From: Mansonella perstans
Taxonomy: Eukaryota; Nematoda; Chromadorea; Rhabditida; Onchocercidae
Length of the DNA stretch: 64,000 bases
Reading direction: 5' to 3'
Assembly: GCA_037074765.1 (NCBI GenBank)
Contig: JBAMDO010000580.1
Coordinates: 186,001-250,000 of the forward strand
Part shown: one piece after another, positions 1-13,000 of the stretch
How positions within the stretch are numbered: the first letter of the stretch is position 1
Layout: every line of letters starts with the position of its first letter
The notes under the pieces: generated by a model
What the model was told of the DNA's origin: nothing
What the model saw: only the letters and a program-made list of their open reading frames with translations
Database searches by the model: none
Position numbers and translations under genes: made by a program

Positions 1-75
1 AAAAATTTCTTTGTTCAATTTGCAGTAGTTTTTTAATTGATTAATTTAATCGTTAGTATTACCGCTCCGTTTCAG

Positions 76-3000
76 TGGTTAAAAATGATGCAGTTCATAT
101 TTATTCGAAATATATAAGTGAAGATGCATCCTGTTCAATCAACATCACTGACCATTTGCGAAAAATAGTACTGGGTAAATTATTCAACATTCAGTGTTGG
201 AATAGTTACTGGCTATAGCAGCTTCGACCACTGCTTAATGAAGGGTGATATAGTTTAAGTAAATTATTAAGAACAAATAGCAAGGCTCATTTCCTATTCC
301 AGACTGAAATATTTTTTATTTAGTAATGATGAGGGATAGACAAAAAAAATCTAATATGATCGACCTTCACAAGATTGTCAATAATAACTACCTTTGCCAG
401 TTGTGATTTTTAGTGCAAAGCCGTTAACTTTGCAGTTGCTGTTATTATTGCACCCATAGTATTTGTAATGTTGTCTGATCTGGCTATTTAGAGCAGTACC
501 ATTCATTGATTTCTCCAAAGAATTTATGACTTGTCTATCAAAAGCTTTTGTTGCAGAACGAATAAATGTCAAAAATGGATCTTTCGATCCTTATTGCTTT
601 TCTGAGGCACAGAGCTTTGTTTTGAGCGTCATGGAAAACCGGTTTGTATTGATTTTGTTTAAATTTAAGAACTTTTAATCTCTGGTTTTGTCCTTACTAA
701 TTTACTTTGCGCATTCCATTACTTTTTATTTCTAAAAACTTTTCTTGTTAAACAAGGAAAAAAGTTTTTTTTTATATATTAAGAGAAAATGCTTTCCCTA
801 AAATTTATAGGAAAACTCATTCGTCAATAAATAACTCCATTAGTTTTTTTTACTTAACTTTTCACCGTTATATCTGAAGGTGTATCTTGTTGATATTTCA
901 GGTCTTTGCTGTTGTTTGTAAAATGTTTTGTCGATTCGAATTGATTTTATAGGTACTTCAAAGAGTTTGAAAATAGTGTATATTACGCTAAGCACAGTAT
1001 AGACGTTATCAGTAGCGGAGCACTTACGATAAAAGATATCATGTTGTGCCAACCACTTCTGTGTGCATTTGTTGAAGTAAGTTACTTTTCCTCCATGAAG
1101 CTCCGATTTCATTTCTTTACTCATTTAAAATTTTCATGATCAATTAGAGCTCATAAAGCTTTAATGTATCAAGTACATGAATAAATTATTTGATACAGAT
1201 TTGTATGAGTAGGAAAGATGTAAATACCAAGATGGTGCTGATGACACGTCTTATCCAGCAGTATACTTGGCATTTTAAATTCACTAATATTATTTCTTTA
1301 TGATTCTCCTCAGATTGTATCTGTCATATACTGCTGTGATTTAATCATTTGAAGTAATAGACAAAATATTAGGATTATATGGTTTTTGGTCATTTTTCTC
1401 TTTCTGTTTTAAAATCTTGGAATTTTTGCTACAGTTTTCTTGAGAATTTGATTAAGCGTTATTTTCAGTATTTGGAAAATGAAAACGACGGGAAATTAAT
1501 AGAATTTATTATTTCCGCTGAGAGCTTTGCTAAACAATTGCCATATACACAAAGCGATGAACAAGCGGTTGAAGATGCTATGATTATCTATAACAGGTTT
1601 GCTTTCTCAGATATTTGCACTTTTTCAATGTGGGACGAAATCTCTGCAAGTTCTGGAAGTCCGAATTCACAGCAAATTGAATGGGAGCAATTCGTTTAAT
1701 CATATCTCACGCCTTATGTTATTCTTAGTATATCTTAATACACATGGTGTTGCATAAAATGCATTAGAAGGTGAGAAATTTTAAGAAATGAAAATACTAT
1801 ATATACTACACAGTTTTTTCGATATATTCAAGACGTATTTAAGGTAATTGTTGTCATTTTAAAACCATTGTTTAATGGACATAGTTTGGGTGAACGGTTT
1901 CCTTTCCTTGTTTAGGATTTTACGAATTACATTGTCGTATTCTTGCAACTGTCAGAACTACATCATCAGCACGCAAAGTGACCTTTTTTTTAAAGTGACG
2001 GCTAGCAAATTAATTACTGCTCGGTGTGAAAGATTTACCGACCAAGAATTTAATGGAGTCTAATATGAATGTAAACAATAAATTTAATTTGTCGTTCTTT
2101 TGAGATAAATCTTTAACTTTAATTTTTGCAGATATTTTTCAATGCAAGCGACGGAGCCGTTGAAATTTGATTCTAAAACACGAATTCAGATCGAAAGCGA
2201 CATTTGTTTGGGAAATGGAAGACCTGCTTCGAACTGTTTCGAAAGAGCACGACATATGGCTTTGCGCACTCTGGAACAAGTAAGCAAATAACGATTATGA
2301 AAATAAAACCATGATTTTCGACATTGTATGATAGGATCTTGTAGCAGATGTGAGTTAATAATAATTGATTATAACAAGTATTCGATGCTACCTAGTTGCT
2401 AACTTTGTTTTATTGTTGCATTTAGATTCTGCCCATTGCAAGAGCATAGAATTGTAAATCTTGTCTTTCCCTTCAGAACTATTTGAAACGTTTTTCTACA
2501 TCCCCAGCATTTGTAAAATATCTGCAAAAGCTGATGACTCGGGTAGAAAACAATGTCGAATTGCCGAATCCAAGTGCGAGAAAGAGGATATTTGGTTTGT
2601 TTTTTATAGACCGTTCTTTAGAAAAAACTGGTAAACTTGATTCTGATTTAGATGAAAGTCTAATGGTAGAAGAGAAATATTACTTCCTTTTCTGTCAAAT
2701 TTGTGTTTTGTTTCCTACAGTCAGAAAGTTTCCCTATAATCAGAAAAACAGGAATTCAAACGAAGCATTTATATCAAGCGTTAATTTCTGCTCTGTACTA
2801 ATAACTTTTGAAGTTTTATACTTTTTGAAATGGAAAATCTTTATGCGTAACTAAAAATGTAGATTGTATTTTTTAAAAAATGAAGTAATGAATTTAAAAA
2901 AATTATTATCGGATGAAATCAAGAGATTTCAATAGGGTGAAAACGAAATGTTTTTTTTAAGAGTTAAATTTCAATTACTAGTTCAGATCACTCCTCAGAT

Positions 3001-3844
3001 ACAAATATACCATCGTCAATATTTGATAAAGCGACATATCATAATTTGACCCAACTTGATCCGTCACTTCCACCAGCACTGTTACCACTGAACAGAGAAG
3101 AATATGAGACAACCTCTCAACCTGATAGTTCTAATTCCGATGGCATGACGACTTTTCGTACTGGACGTTCGAGGGCGTGAGTTTTTTTTCATGAATTTGC
3201 TTACCTTTTGTGCTTCAGTTTTCTAATCATTTTATATGCTTTGCTTAATCACTTGCTGTATTTTTGAAACGATTTATTTTCAAAACGGATTAATGTTATG
3301 GATGCGTTTTCGCAGGATTTGAATTTTCTTTACTCTTCAGAAGTGTATCGTTAGCTACAATAGATGATATGGGTCGCTATCGACCAATGTATGATAACAG
3401 TTACAGTATATGCGAAAATAAGGGAAACACCCGGCGAAGGCTCAAAAGCAAACTAGATAAATATCTACATTATTCTGCGAAAAAGGTACATCAAATGCTG
3501 TTTGTTAGATTTTTCATGCTTTTATCTTGGGCGGAAATAAATGTGTGAGGGATTTTTGCCTCTATGTCAAAAGTAATGAAATAAACGGTAGATTACCTCT
3601 ATTATTTTTTATTTTCTTGAAGTTATAATAGTGATTCTGCCAACGAACGACAAATTTTCGGTTCCAGATCAAAGCAATTAAGGAAGAATTCATCTCACAG
3701 TTTAAGTGGTCAGAGGCCTCTCTTATTGAAGTAAATGCTTTGTTTCAGGAAGCAGAGGTAGCAGACCAAGTAGCGCAACTTATTGTTGCTGATGTACATA
3801 ATATGGTTTCCACAGGCAGTTCGTTAAGGCTATCTGATTGCTGA
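76..3844 (+). CDS. AKAP10: AKAP10-like (D-AKAP2) RGS-domain A-kinase anchoring protein, C-terminal part
   Basis: Nine phase-consistent exons: 76-174, 557-641, 953-1076, 1469-1596, 2132-2279, 2477-2594, 2987-3176, 3341-3485 and 3668-3844 (TGA). They give about 404 residues; the start lies left of the window. Exons 1-2 encode the end of a first RGS-like domain (KYISEDA, then CFSEAQSFVLSVME). Exons 3-6 encode a second one (YFKEFENSVYYAKHSID, AESFAKQL, SDICLGNGRP, FERARHMALRTLEQ). The last exon holds an acidic amphipathic helix (EVADQVAQLIVADVHNMV) at the place where vertebrate D-AKAP2 binds PKA regulatory subunits. Known of the family: it anchors PKA to membranes and Rab compartments. Inferred here: the same scaffold role. 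The C-terminal PDZ-ligand ending of vertebrate D-AKAP2 is not obvious; this protein ends in Leu-Ser-Asp-Cys. Domain order and helix make the call firm; the first exon is the least certain. Confidence 0.87.
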
Positions 3845-6800
3845 TTTCCTTAGCAATAATAACTGTCGAAATCACTTCACTTGTTTCCTACTTCAGTGTA
3901 TTTACTTAAGGGAAAGATGAAATTTGTGCTCATTTGTGCGAGAAATCCTCATTTTTATTGCTCAAACTTATTGGCCAATGTTTGTCAAAAGTATGAACGA
4001 AAAGTAAAATATTGCACATTAAGTTTGACGACGCAATAACTATAATTGTGAACGGAGAGTTGTAGTTTATGTTCTTATTTCAAATAATTTTGATGCAGTT
4101 AAATATATCTGACTGATCTTTTCCATTTTTATTATTGTCCCAAATATTATAAAAACGAAGAAAATAAGACTTAAAAAGTCTACTGAACGTGGCTTTTTTC
4201 TCTACTTTTCTGATAGATCTTTCTCATGCTTAAATGTATAACATGTCATGTGATACTGTGTCTTTATCGAATTCATTTTTCTTTCGATCGGAAAATGTCA
4301 TGTGTTTAGTGATCTGATGAACACCAGCAGTTGTTTTAGAGATGAAAATGAAGATAGTTGGAAATAGATTTACTATGCGAATCCAGAAAAATATAATTAT
4401 TTCACTTGAAGTTTGTTTTTTGGTTCGTTTTTTCAACTGATATAATGAAATCGTTATGACATTGTAGTTCCCTTGCATTAATTTTATATCTTTAATAGTT
4501 TAGTTTCAGTAATTGTTTTCCCTTTTCATTTTTTTGTTTCTTGTCATTAATAATTTAAATTTATAGCGAAAAATTTTTTCCTAGCTTTGTTGTGATCAGT
4601 GACGAGTGCGAGTTGATGGCAACAAATTAATTTTGAATATAGGTAAATCGGTATTATTTAGCACGACTAATTATTTCGTGAGCGGAAATGAGATGAAATA
4701 GATGGAAAAGCTGTATTTCGGTAATTTTAACTATGCAGATTAAAGTATATAAAGTGAAGTGACTATACTCTATACTTAAAGTGGGATTGACCAGTTTGGA
4801 AGGCTGAGCTTCATTCGCTTAAACTTGTTGTAATGTACGTTCTTTAATGTCGGAAATTTTTTCTCTTGTTAAATGCCCTGGGAGTTCGTACTTCCATTGT
4901 TGAAGTGGTGCTGCTGAGAGTATGAGTAGAAGCTGAAATGCAACTTTGAATCGGTCTGTTGAATATTTGTTCTTGCCATTATGTTTAGATTGTCTTTGTA
5001 ATGTCACTCACTGATATATTTAAATTTAAAAGCATTCTTGAATTAATAATAGTAGCCTTTTTGATATTTAGTATACGGGTAGCTGTGGCGTTCTAATGTA
5101 TTTTTTCTTTATTGCATTGCTTTGTGTTTAAGCTTTCCGCTATATTCACTTTTGGAAGGGAAATTCTTTCGCAAGTGGATAATTACAGCAAAAACGAATA
5201 ATGTTACTAGACAACCAAGGAAAGGTCATGTTTATGAGATACTTTGCAAAATGCCTGTGACAATCATGTTGATTCTGAGTCTTTCAATCAGAAATAAATT
5301 TTATTTCAGATTGAAGATATTTAGGATATCTAATATATGCAATTTTCATTTTATTACAATCTTAAGCACATTAAATGCTGATAAGATATGTGATTCAGTT
5401 ATGAGAAGTTAGATAAAATTGATTGCCTATATTGAAAGTTCGGGTCCATGTTATGATTTGTTAGGCGCCATTATGGTGATAGTGATGATTTTGCATAATT
5501 CATATTTATTTCCAGTGTAAATATTTCTCCAAATTTTTGTCAGTATTTCGAAAAAAGAAGTATTAGTAGGCAGTACTTCATTTAGATGTCTAATTGTCAA
5601 TCATCTAATGAAGATCCCAGTGGTGGGAGTTTTTTTTTCCTTTTTTTTAATCATATTTCATTGCAACCATTATTTTATTTAAGTTTAAATAAATTTTAGA
5701 ATTCATTTTGTTTCGGTATAGATTTCTAACAATTTTGGCAGCATAAAGAACTGTGCTATTTCAGTTGATAGTAAGATGGGTAAGATAATAAGCGTTTTAG
5801 CTCATCAGTATTTGTTAATATTGATGTTTGCTATCCTTGAAACTTCAACTGTTTTTTTATTTATTGCTTGATACTATGTTCTATCTTGGAACAGTATAAT
5901 TTATCTTGGAACAGTTGTTCATCTCTAAACTAAACGTTCTATTTAGCATCTTTTTCGCAGTTTAGAAAAACAATTTGCAAAGATGAAAAAATTGTTAGAA
6001 AGATAACAATTTGCAAGAAAAATTGGATGAAAAATGAAAAAATTATTAAACATGAGATGCATTAAATATCTGTCCTATTATGTTTATCGATTCATCTTCT
6101 TGTGTATATGAATATAGTATTTCGTTGGAACTAAATACTCGTTTAAACGCTGAAATTAAGTTCATCATTTCATAAATGCATTCTTCATCTTTCATAGATC
6201 CCAGTTCATTCACTTATGCTTTCTCGTATTGCAACGCTACAATTCCAAAACTCATTAGGAAATGCTTATTTTAGCCGAGTAAATCCTTCCTAAGATAAAA
6301 CTTTTCACAATAAAAGTTTGATTGCTTGATGCTAAAATTTGAAAACTAATGTAGAAAATGAGAAGGGTAGTAAGTGCTACTCTAAACGCTAAATAGGCCA
6401 TTGTTTTCTTTTCGAAATTTCATCCAAATCTTGTGAGCAAAAATCAAAAACATTTAATCCCCTTCTCATTTGGGGAACTCGCAGAATTTCATATTTTTTT
6501 TTTCTTTTTTTTTTTTGCTACGAAATGAAATTAGAGTTTATTAATTGAACGGAATAACTTTCGATAAGCTCGAATAATTTTATTTTGAAGGCACTGAAAG
6601 TTTAGTTATGTACTAACAGTGCTAATGAACGAAACAAAGACATATTTAATAATGATATGTATTAATTCCTAGTTCTAAAGCAAACAGAATTATTGGTTAT
6701 CCAAGGTTTTCAATAAAGCTTACATTCATGTTGTGTAATTTGACGATATACAAGATACATACAATTATCCTTTATATTTACAGTTAGCTTAAGGCTTAAG

Positions 6801-7600
6801 AATCCACAGAAAGATTTTTTAAATTTCATATCTACTTAGAATTTCCCTCAAACTAACTGATAAATGTAAAGTGAAATGAATGCACATACATGCACATTCA
6901 CTGTCATTCACTGTCTCAGTGAAAATAAATGTACGGATAAGGAATGTATTGTATGAATTATGTGTTGTGTAAGAAGTATGAATGCAAATCGAAGTTTTTG
7001 AGATATATATGACGAACAAAAGAAGTTGTAGCAAATCAAAGCGATTAATAATGATGATAGGTAACAATCAGTAGTTGAAAGAGAAAAACAAGAACATTTC
7101 ATTGAAAATTTTTTCGAAATCCAAAAATTTGACAATATTTAAAAGCTCTTATTGTTCTGTAATTGTATACTTTTAATAAAAGCAAATGTTTCTGAATATC
7201 TGATTAGATACGAAGCAGTTTGAATGCAAATTTCAGCCCTCAAAAAACTTTCTAAATCATGAAAGTTCGGAGGATGAGGTTAGTGACAAACAACAAAAAA
7301 TTAGAAAAATTCTAATGTTTGGTAATTACCCTCAAATTATTGTGAGATATTAAGGAAAGAGAAAACGGCTTATTCTCCAAAAATTTGAGGTAAAAAGCAT
7401 ACAGCAAACGATACCATTGCATTTAATATTATCCGACAATTTTTGCCGTTTTACACTTTTTGATTGTAATGCTACAGTTCAGTAATCCGTAATTTTTAGA
7501 ATATTGGAGTAGTTCAATCGCAATAGCAACAACAAAACAACAACAATAAATAACAACAACTGCATGTGGATTGGCATGGTAATAATAGAAGCATTTCAAT
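3845..7600. other. Intergenic gap between AKAP10-like gene and fbn-1 3' end
   Basis: About 3.8 kb, AT-rich with poly-T runs near 5630-5650 and 6490-6515. The open frames here are short, mostly begin at non-ATG codons and match no family I know. The only stretch with coding character is 4819-4932 on the minus strand, listed separately. No tRNA, repeat array or promoter motif could be supported. The genes on either side converge, so this gap should hold two 3' UTRs. Confidence 0.6.
4819..4932 (-). other. Possible orphan terminal exon, unknown protein
   Basis: A 38-codon open stretch runs from a TTTCAG acceptor (exon begins at 4932 on the minus strand) to a TAA at 4819-4821. It encodes a hydrophobic start (LLLILSAAPLQQW) and a polar end (REKISDIKERTLQQV). 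No partner exon was found between here and fbn-1. It could be the last exon of a small gene, a relic, or chance. I do not recognise it. Confidence 0.15.
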
Positions 7601-10073
7601 TTACTGAAATTTGAAATATGGAAATGCGCTGACACCTGGCTTACTCCAACGCATCATAGTGAAAGATTTTTCTCGCCACACTACATATAGTAAACCAATA
7701 AGCACTAACAATATCATTAGTGGTAGCAGAGATAGTACTATCCAAAGAGCCCGAATGCAAATACCATCAGCTAAAGCATCCATCGGTTCTTCGTAAGTTT
7801 TTAAACCTTAAAGTAAAGTAGACATTTTAGGAACCTGATTAACGGTAGAAGGTTGTGAAATAATTTCTATTAATTTTCACTGAGATGCATCTAATATGCA
7901 TTTAAAATTCTTTTCTACTTCGAGAAATCAAAAATAAAACTCTCTTATTCAGTGGCGGCTTATGTAGCAAAAAAAGATATTCTTAGTAATTAATGCCGAA
8001 ACAGAAATGATGGATGTAATAATTATGGACAATTTACCTGGATATTTCCAATTTCTCATATCACGTTGCGCTCGTACCAATTCTTCTTCCTCGTTGACGT
8101 ACAGTGCTCGAGAATATGCCATCCCTTTTATACCTTTCACTACATATTTTTCTATTATCTGTTTATCGACGGAATTTCTTGAAATTTCACGTATGTGCCG
8201 AAAACGGCGCTGTTTTGTCGATTCATGCCGTTCCATACAATTGACCTATATTCCATTGTGAACAGAAAGAATTCATAAATTTAGAGGAGATATAATTCAT
8301 AAATTTAGAGGAGATAAATCACTAATTTATTTTGATAAGAAGAAAAACCTTTGGACAGCTTCCGATACACGCCGAACAATCACATTGGAAACGAATCATC
8401 GAACTGTCAGGCCATTTGAATGTCCGAAATTTAGCCGTTGTAAGCCATACTTGTCGATAAGTCCATTCTGGGAAAAGTTCTGTGTCGATAGCACAGCCAC
8501 CTTGATCAGTTAGCAAATACAGTTCACCTGTCTCCAGATTTATTGCAAAACAATTCCGCGGAAGAACTGCATATGTATCTGCAAAGAGAAGAGCTTAAAT
8601 TAAAAATCTAATAAAATTATTTTACTCAAAAGCATTATTCCATTTTGTTACTCAGACTTATAATTACTCGGATCGATTCGATTTAATTATTTCTGTTTAA
8701 TTATTTCTCGACCCAAATACCTTATTCATTCTGATTAGTTTACGTAGATATTGATGAACAATAAATAAATAAATCACATTTCTATACGCTACAATCAACC
8801 AGTTACTGATTGTCATTTTGTATTATGCGCTCATAACTATGCTGCTGTTATTCAAGAAGGAATGAAAGCTTTAAATAAAAAGGAGCAAACCATTTGGATA
8901 TACAGAGAGAGCAAGTTTCAGTGGCTGTCCAACAGTAGCGGTATCAATCATTTGATCTTGTTCATCAGTAACAGTTAATGAACAGGTGGGTCCAATTCCT
9001 GTTTCAACGATAGTCTTAGTAGTTGTTATCTCCGAAATACCCACATGACTTGCTACCTGTAAATTCATTTTTCTTCAACAGTACTACTAATTACTACATC
9101 GAGGTTGTATTTATTCTGATTTACAATTACAAACTAATAATCTGGACAATTTCATTCTATACTTCTGCGCTGCTGTTACCGTGTTCTGCAAAAGCAGGAA
9201 ATAAGAATTGAGATGAGACATCTGTACATAAATAGATGAAAGATTTTCATATATGAATAATAAGAAGTTGTTGGAAACAAATTATAAGCACATCTTTTTT
9301 TTAAAAATTAATACGAGACCTAGAAATATAACACTACTGTAAAATTTAACTGCTCTCATCATTTACTATTGCAGCTTTTCATCACACTTGAATTTACCAT
9401 TACGCTTAAACATGCTTGAATTTCAAATTATTATTTTTTAAATTTAAATAGTCATTCGCAGTAAAGTATGGTAAATAAATGAATTAAACTTCAGTTCAGT
9501 AGCTAATTTTTGGAGGACCTTTCGAACTCCAATTGGATATGTACATCGGACGTCATAAGCATCTGCTCGTTCAGTGATAAACATCGGATGTCGTTGAATT
9601 ACTAGTGTAACAGCTATGGTGTTCTAAACAGATATTAGTTTTAAAATCAGCATAGAAGTGAAAAAAAAAATGAAATAAATGACAAGCATAACATTTCTGA
9701 ACAAAAAAGATGTCCATCGGGTTTAATGTAGTAAATTTTTCGATGTTCTTTCGACATAATGGAACATCTCCAATTAAATGTAAAACTTAATATTAATCAT
9801 GAAGCCAGTTCGTTATTATCATCCGTTGGTTTTTACCTTCTTAAATTTAGGAAAAAATTTTGCCTAAAAAAAAAAATCAAACCGGTTCCTCGAATCTAAC
9901 ACTGCAGTGTGAATACTGAATCGTGAAATGATATTCAGTTTCATTAGAAAGTAAAGCATTAAGTTTCTTAGAACAGAATGGATTGTCAGTTTGACCACGA
10001 ACAAATATTCGAGCATCGTATAAGCCAGGATCATTCGCCAAAAGTAAAGTCATTCCCTCCAGTTCACAATCTA
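7601..10073 (-). other. fbn-1: fbn-1 sub-region: ZP domain, cleavage motif, transmembrane helix (exons 34-39)
   Basis: Exons: 9883-10073, 9519-9623, 8891-9056, 8349-8578, 8038-8245, 7601-7806. The ZP-N half has Cys in DCELEG, PFCSKK, SHCSVRF and RCTYPIG. The ZP-C half has PTCSLTV, PRNCFAI, GGCAID and the closing cluster [12 protein letters not shown] then NC. After it come basic motifs KQRR and RRFR, consistent with a furin-type consensus cleavage site. A strongly hydrophobic 25-residue span then precedes a tail ending in FKFQ. ZP proteins are normally cut at such a site, which frees the ectodomain to polymerise. The acceptor of exon 34 could be at 10073 or 10070, a one-residue difference. 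Confidence 0.92.
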
Positions 10074-13000
10074 CTAAAAAAGGGAAACTTTCAGTTCTTT
10101 GGAATGGCCCTCGTTATGCATTAATGACCTGATAGTTTGCTTAATTCTGTATTATTGTGTTATAAATGTTTTCATTTCACAAACGTTTTCGATTGATTCC
10201 CTAAAGTTGTAAAATTTTACGGAACACTTTTTGTAGTAGTAATTTGGTTTCGCATCCACGAATAGATACTTGCCGGACATGTTATGAAGACGATGATGTT
10301 GAAAGCATTTGCGTCCATTTCCATGATAACCGGTCGGGCAAACACATGTGAAAGAACCAGGTACATTGGTACAGAACGCCGTTGGGTGACAATTGTGTAA
10401 ACCTATCGAGCATTCATCAATATCTGTAATCCTGGCATTCATTTTTAATCCGACTTATTTTATTTTAGTAGTTTAAACAAAAACTTGCATTTGCACTAGC
10501 ATCCGAGACTTTTGTAAGCTTATTTTTCGATGGAAAAGTCCTCAGTCCTTTCAATGGACAAAGATCAAAACAATCGAAATTGGCAGTTTACTCATGTAAA
10601 ACATACCCGTGCATGCAGCATTTGGGCTCCTTCTGTACCCGTACGCGCATCGACATTCCCCACGGTAACATTCCTCATTTGCAGCGCATTGCTGCTTACA
10701 TTGTGACATATTGCTTTCTGTTACGTGTATCATTTCTTTCAATTTCACATTCACTAGAAATTATAAGGCAGGAAATAAGAAGGAAATTACACGTTTAATG
10801 TCGAAAAGATCGCCAAAAAAACTGTAGAAATGACACTTAAAAGAAGAAGTTAGATTGGCAAAAGAATCTAATACTTTTTTGAAATTATCTTTTAACAAGA
10901 AATTTTGCCCATCTGTCTTCAGAAAGAAATATCGTGCACAAAGAGACAATTTTTCCACCTCATTTTTTCATACTATACAGCAAATACTAGCAAAATACTG
11001 ATTACTTCAATAAACTCGAACTACCAGCATGAAACTAACCCGCACGGCAATAATACCCGTTTCCTTTAAATCCTTGCTTACACTGGCATATACCGGTTGA
11101 AAGGCATTCGGCATTCTGGTCACAAATGCTTCTATCGTTCAAGCACACCAATTCTTTTTTCCTTTTACACTCCATCCCATTTCCAATATAACCTTTAAAA
11201 AAGGTTTTAATCTAAGTTACTCTAAGTTTGATTTAATCTAAGCTTCTTCAATTTTCACATTTTTTTTCGGGATTTGAATCCACTATACACTGTATTTCAA
11301 ATAAATCAAATATAAGAGTAAATTACCTCGTGTACACTTACAACGCCTCTTTTCCTGATCACATATAGCATTAGAATTGCAAAGGCCGGGATAATGAATA
11401 CAGTCCGCTGGATCGGCAATACAAATTGCACCATTACCAAAATAGCCCTTAAAATTTTGTCACGCATGAATTCATATAATCAACTTAGAGCAGAAATGAA
11501 ATGAAAAATGAGTGGATGATGCATACTTTTAGTAACAAATGATTACTTTTAAAACGGATTCCAAAAAATTTGGTGTAAATCCAAAATGGATGCATTTCAT
11601 TCAACAGCTGAAATTTCAAACAATCCAAAAATGATGACAGGATGATACCTTATCACAAATGCAGGTTTCATTGTAGCACTTTGCTTTAATATCACATCGC
11701 TTACAGTCTTGCAATGGTTCAACCGTAACACATTCGGTACCATCGCCTACAAAGAAATTATTTTTTGATATATTACTTAGGTTGATTCAAAATTCCTAGA
11801 ACAATCAATACTGACTGATTGCAATAGAAGAGTTGCAAAATAAGTCAAGTGAAGACAAAAATATGAACTTGAAAGTAGAACAAGATGTATTACCAGTATA
11901 ACCAGCATTGCAAATACATCTTCGACCAATGCATTTCGCAAAACTACTGCACAAATTCGGCCTAAGCAAACAGTCCTATAACATTTATTTCTGATAAGAT
12001 GTTTCCACCTTCATCACAATTTACAATGTTCCAAAAAATTTGCGTTAAATCATAGTAGGTAGATAAAACTATAAGGAATTCCACGATTTTTGTACTTTAC
12101 TCATCGTTCTTCATACACACAGAATATGGGAATACAACATACAAAGGTATCCGGAGCGCAAATGATACCATCACCGACATAACCTTGAATGCATTTACAG
12201 GTATGCGTCGATTCGTCACACACAGCGCGCAAATCGCAAATCGTTGGGTCGAAAGTACAATTTTCGCTATCTTTCCTGAAAAAAAGAAATCAATTATTAG
12301 TTCAAAATTGAAACCCTTGTTTTTAAAAAGCTAAACTATTCCCATTTTAAGCATTACTTGATATCCTTCCCGGATTATATTTTATTCCAATGACTCCTTC
12401 CTTCCTGTAAATTTTGTTTATTTCATCCTAACTATGATATATTCTTCATCTGACTTCGAATCATGAGTTCTTCAATACAGCCGAATTACGAGGAATAGAA
12501 ATAATCAAAAGTCAACTAACATGCAAAGAGAATATCCATCACCGTGGTATCCTAACTTACAAACGCACTCTCCGTTTTCTTCTGCGCATATTGCAAGTTC
12601 ATGACACACTGACTGATTGGCAACAGTGCATTTTGGCATAGCTGCTTTCTGAACTTCTTCCAAAATGGCAACTCCAGTTAAAGAAGTAGGGCTTGAATGA
12701 TCCCAGACACTGGAGTCAAGAAAAAGTGTAGTTCCTTCCGCAGTCCCTTGCTTCGATTCTGAAGGTATTTCACCAGCGGTGAATAACAATTTATTACCAG
12801 GCTTCATACTATGTTGCCAATTTCTACTGAAATCAGCAGAGTACAGGACTACTTTCACTTATCTAACCTGATGAAGCTCTAGAAGCAGTTCCAGCAATAA
12901 TACTTCCTTTTATTGAATTTTCACTAGTTACACTCGTGCTTTTGCTTGTCACTTCTCTCACACTACTTTGCCGAGATATCATACCGTTTGTTGTCTGAAC

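Noticed and set aside
5122..5412. 96-codon frame on the plus strand
   Set aside because: Starts at a non-ATG codon in AT-rich sequence; no domain and no splice partners.
6819..7135. Overlapping minus-strand frames downstream of fbn-1
   Set aside because: Two overlapping hydrophobic low-complexity frames; likely 3' flank noise.
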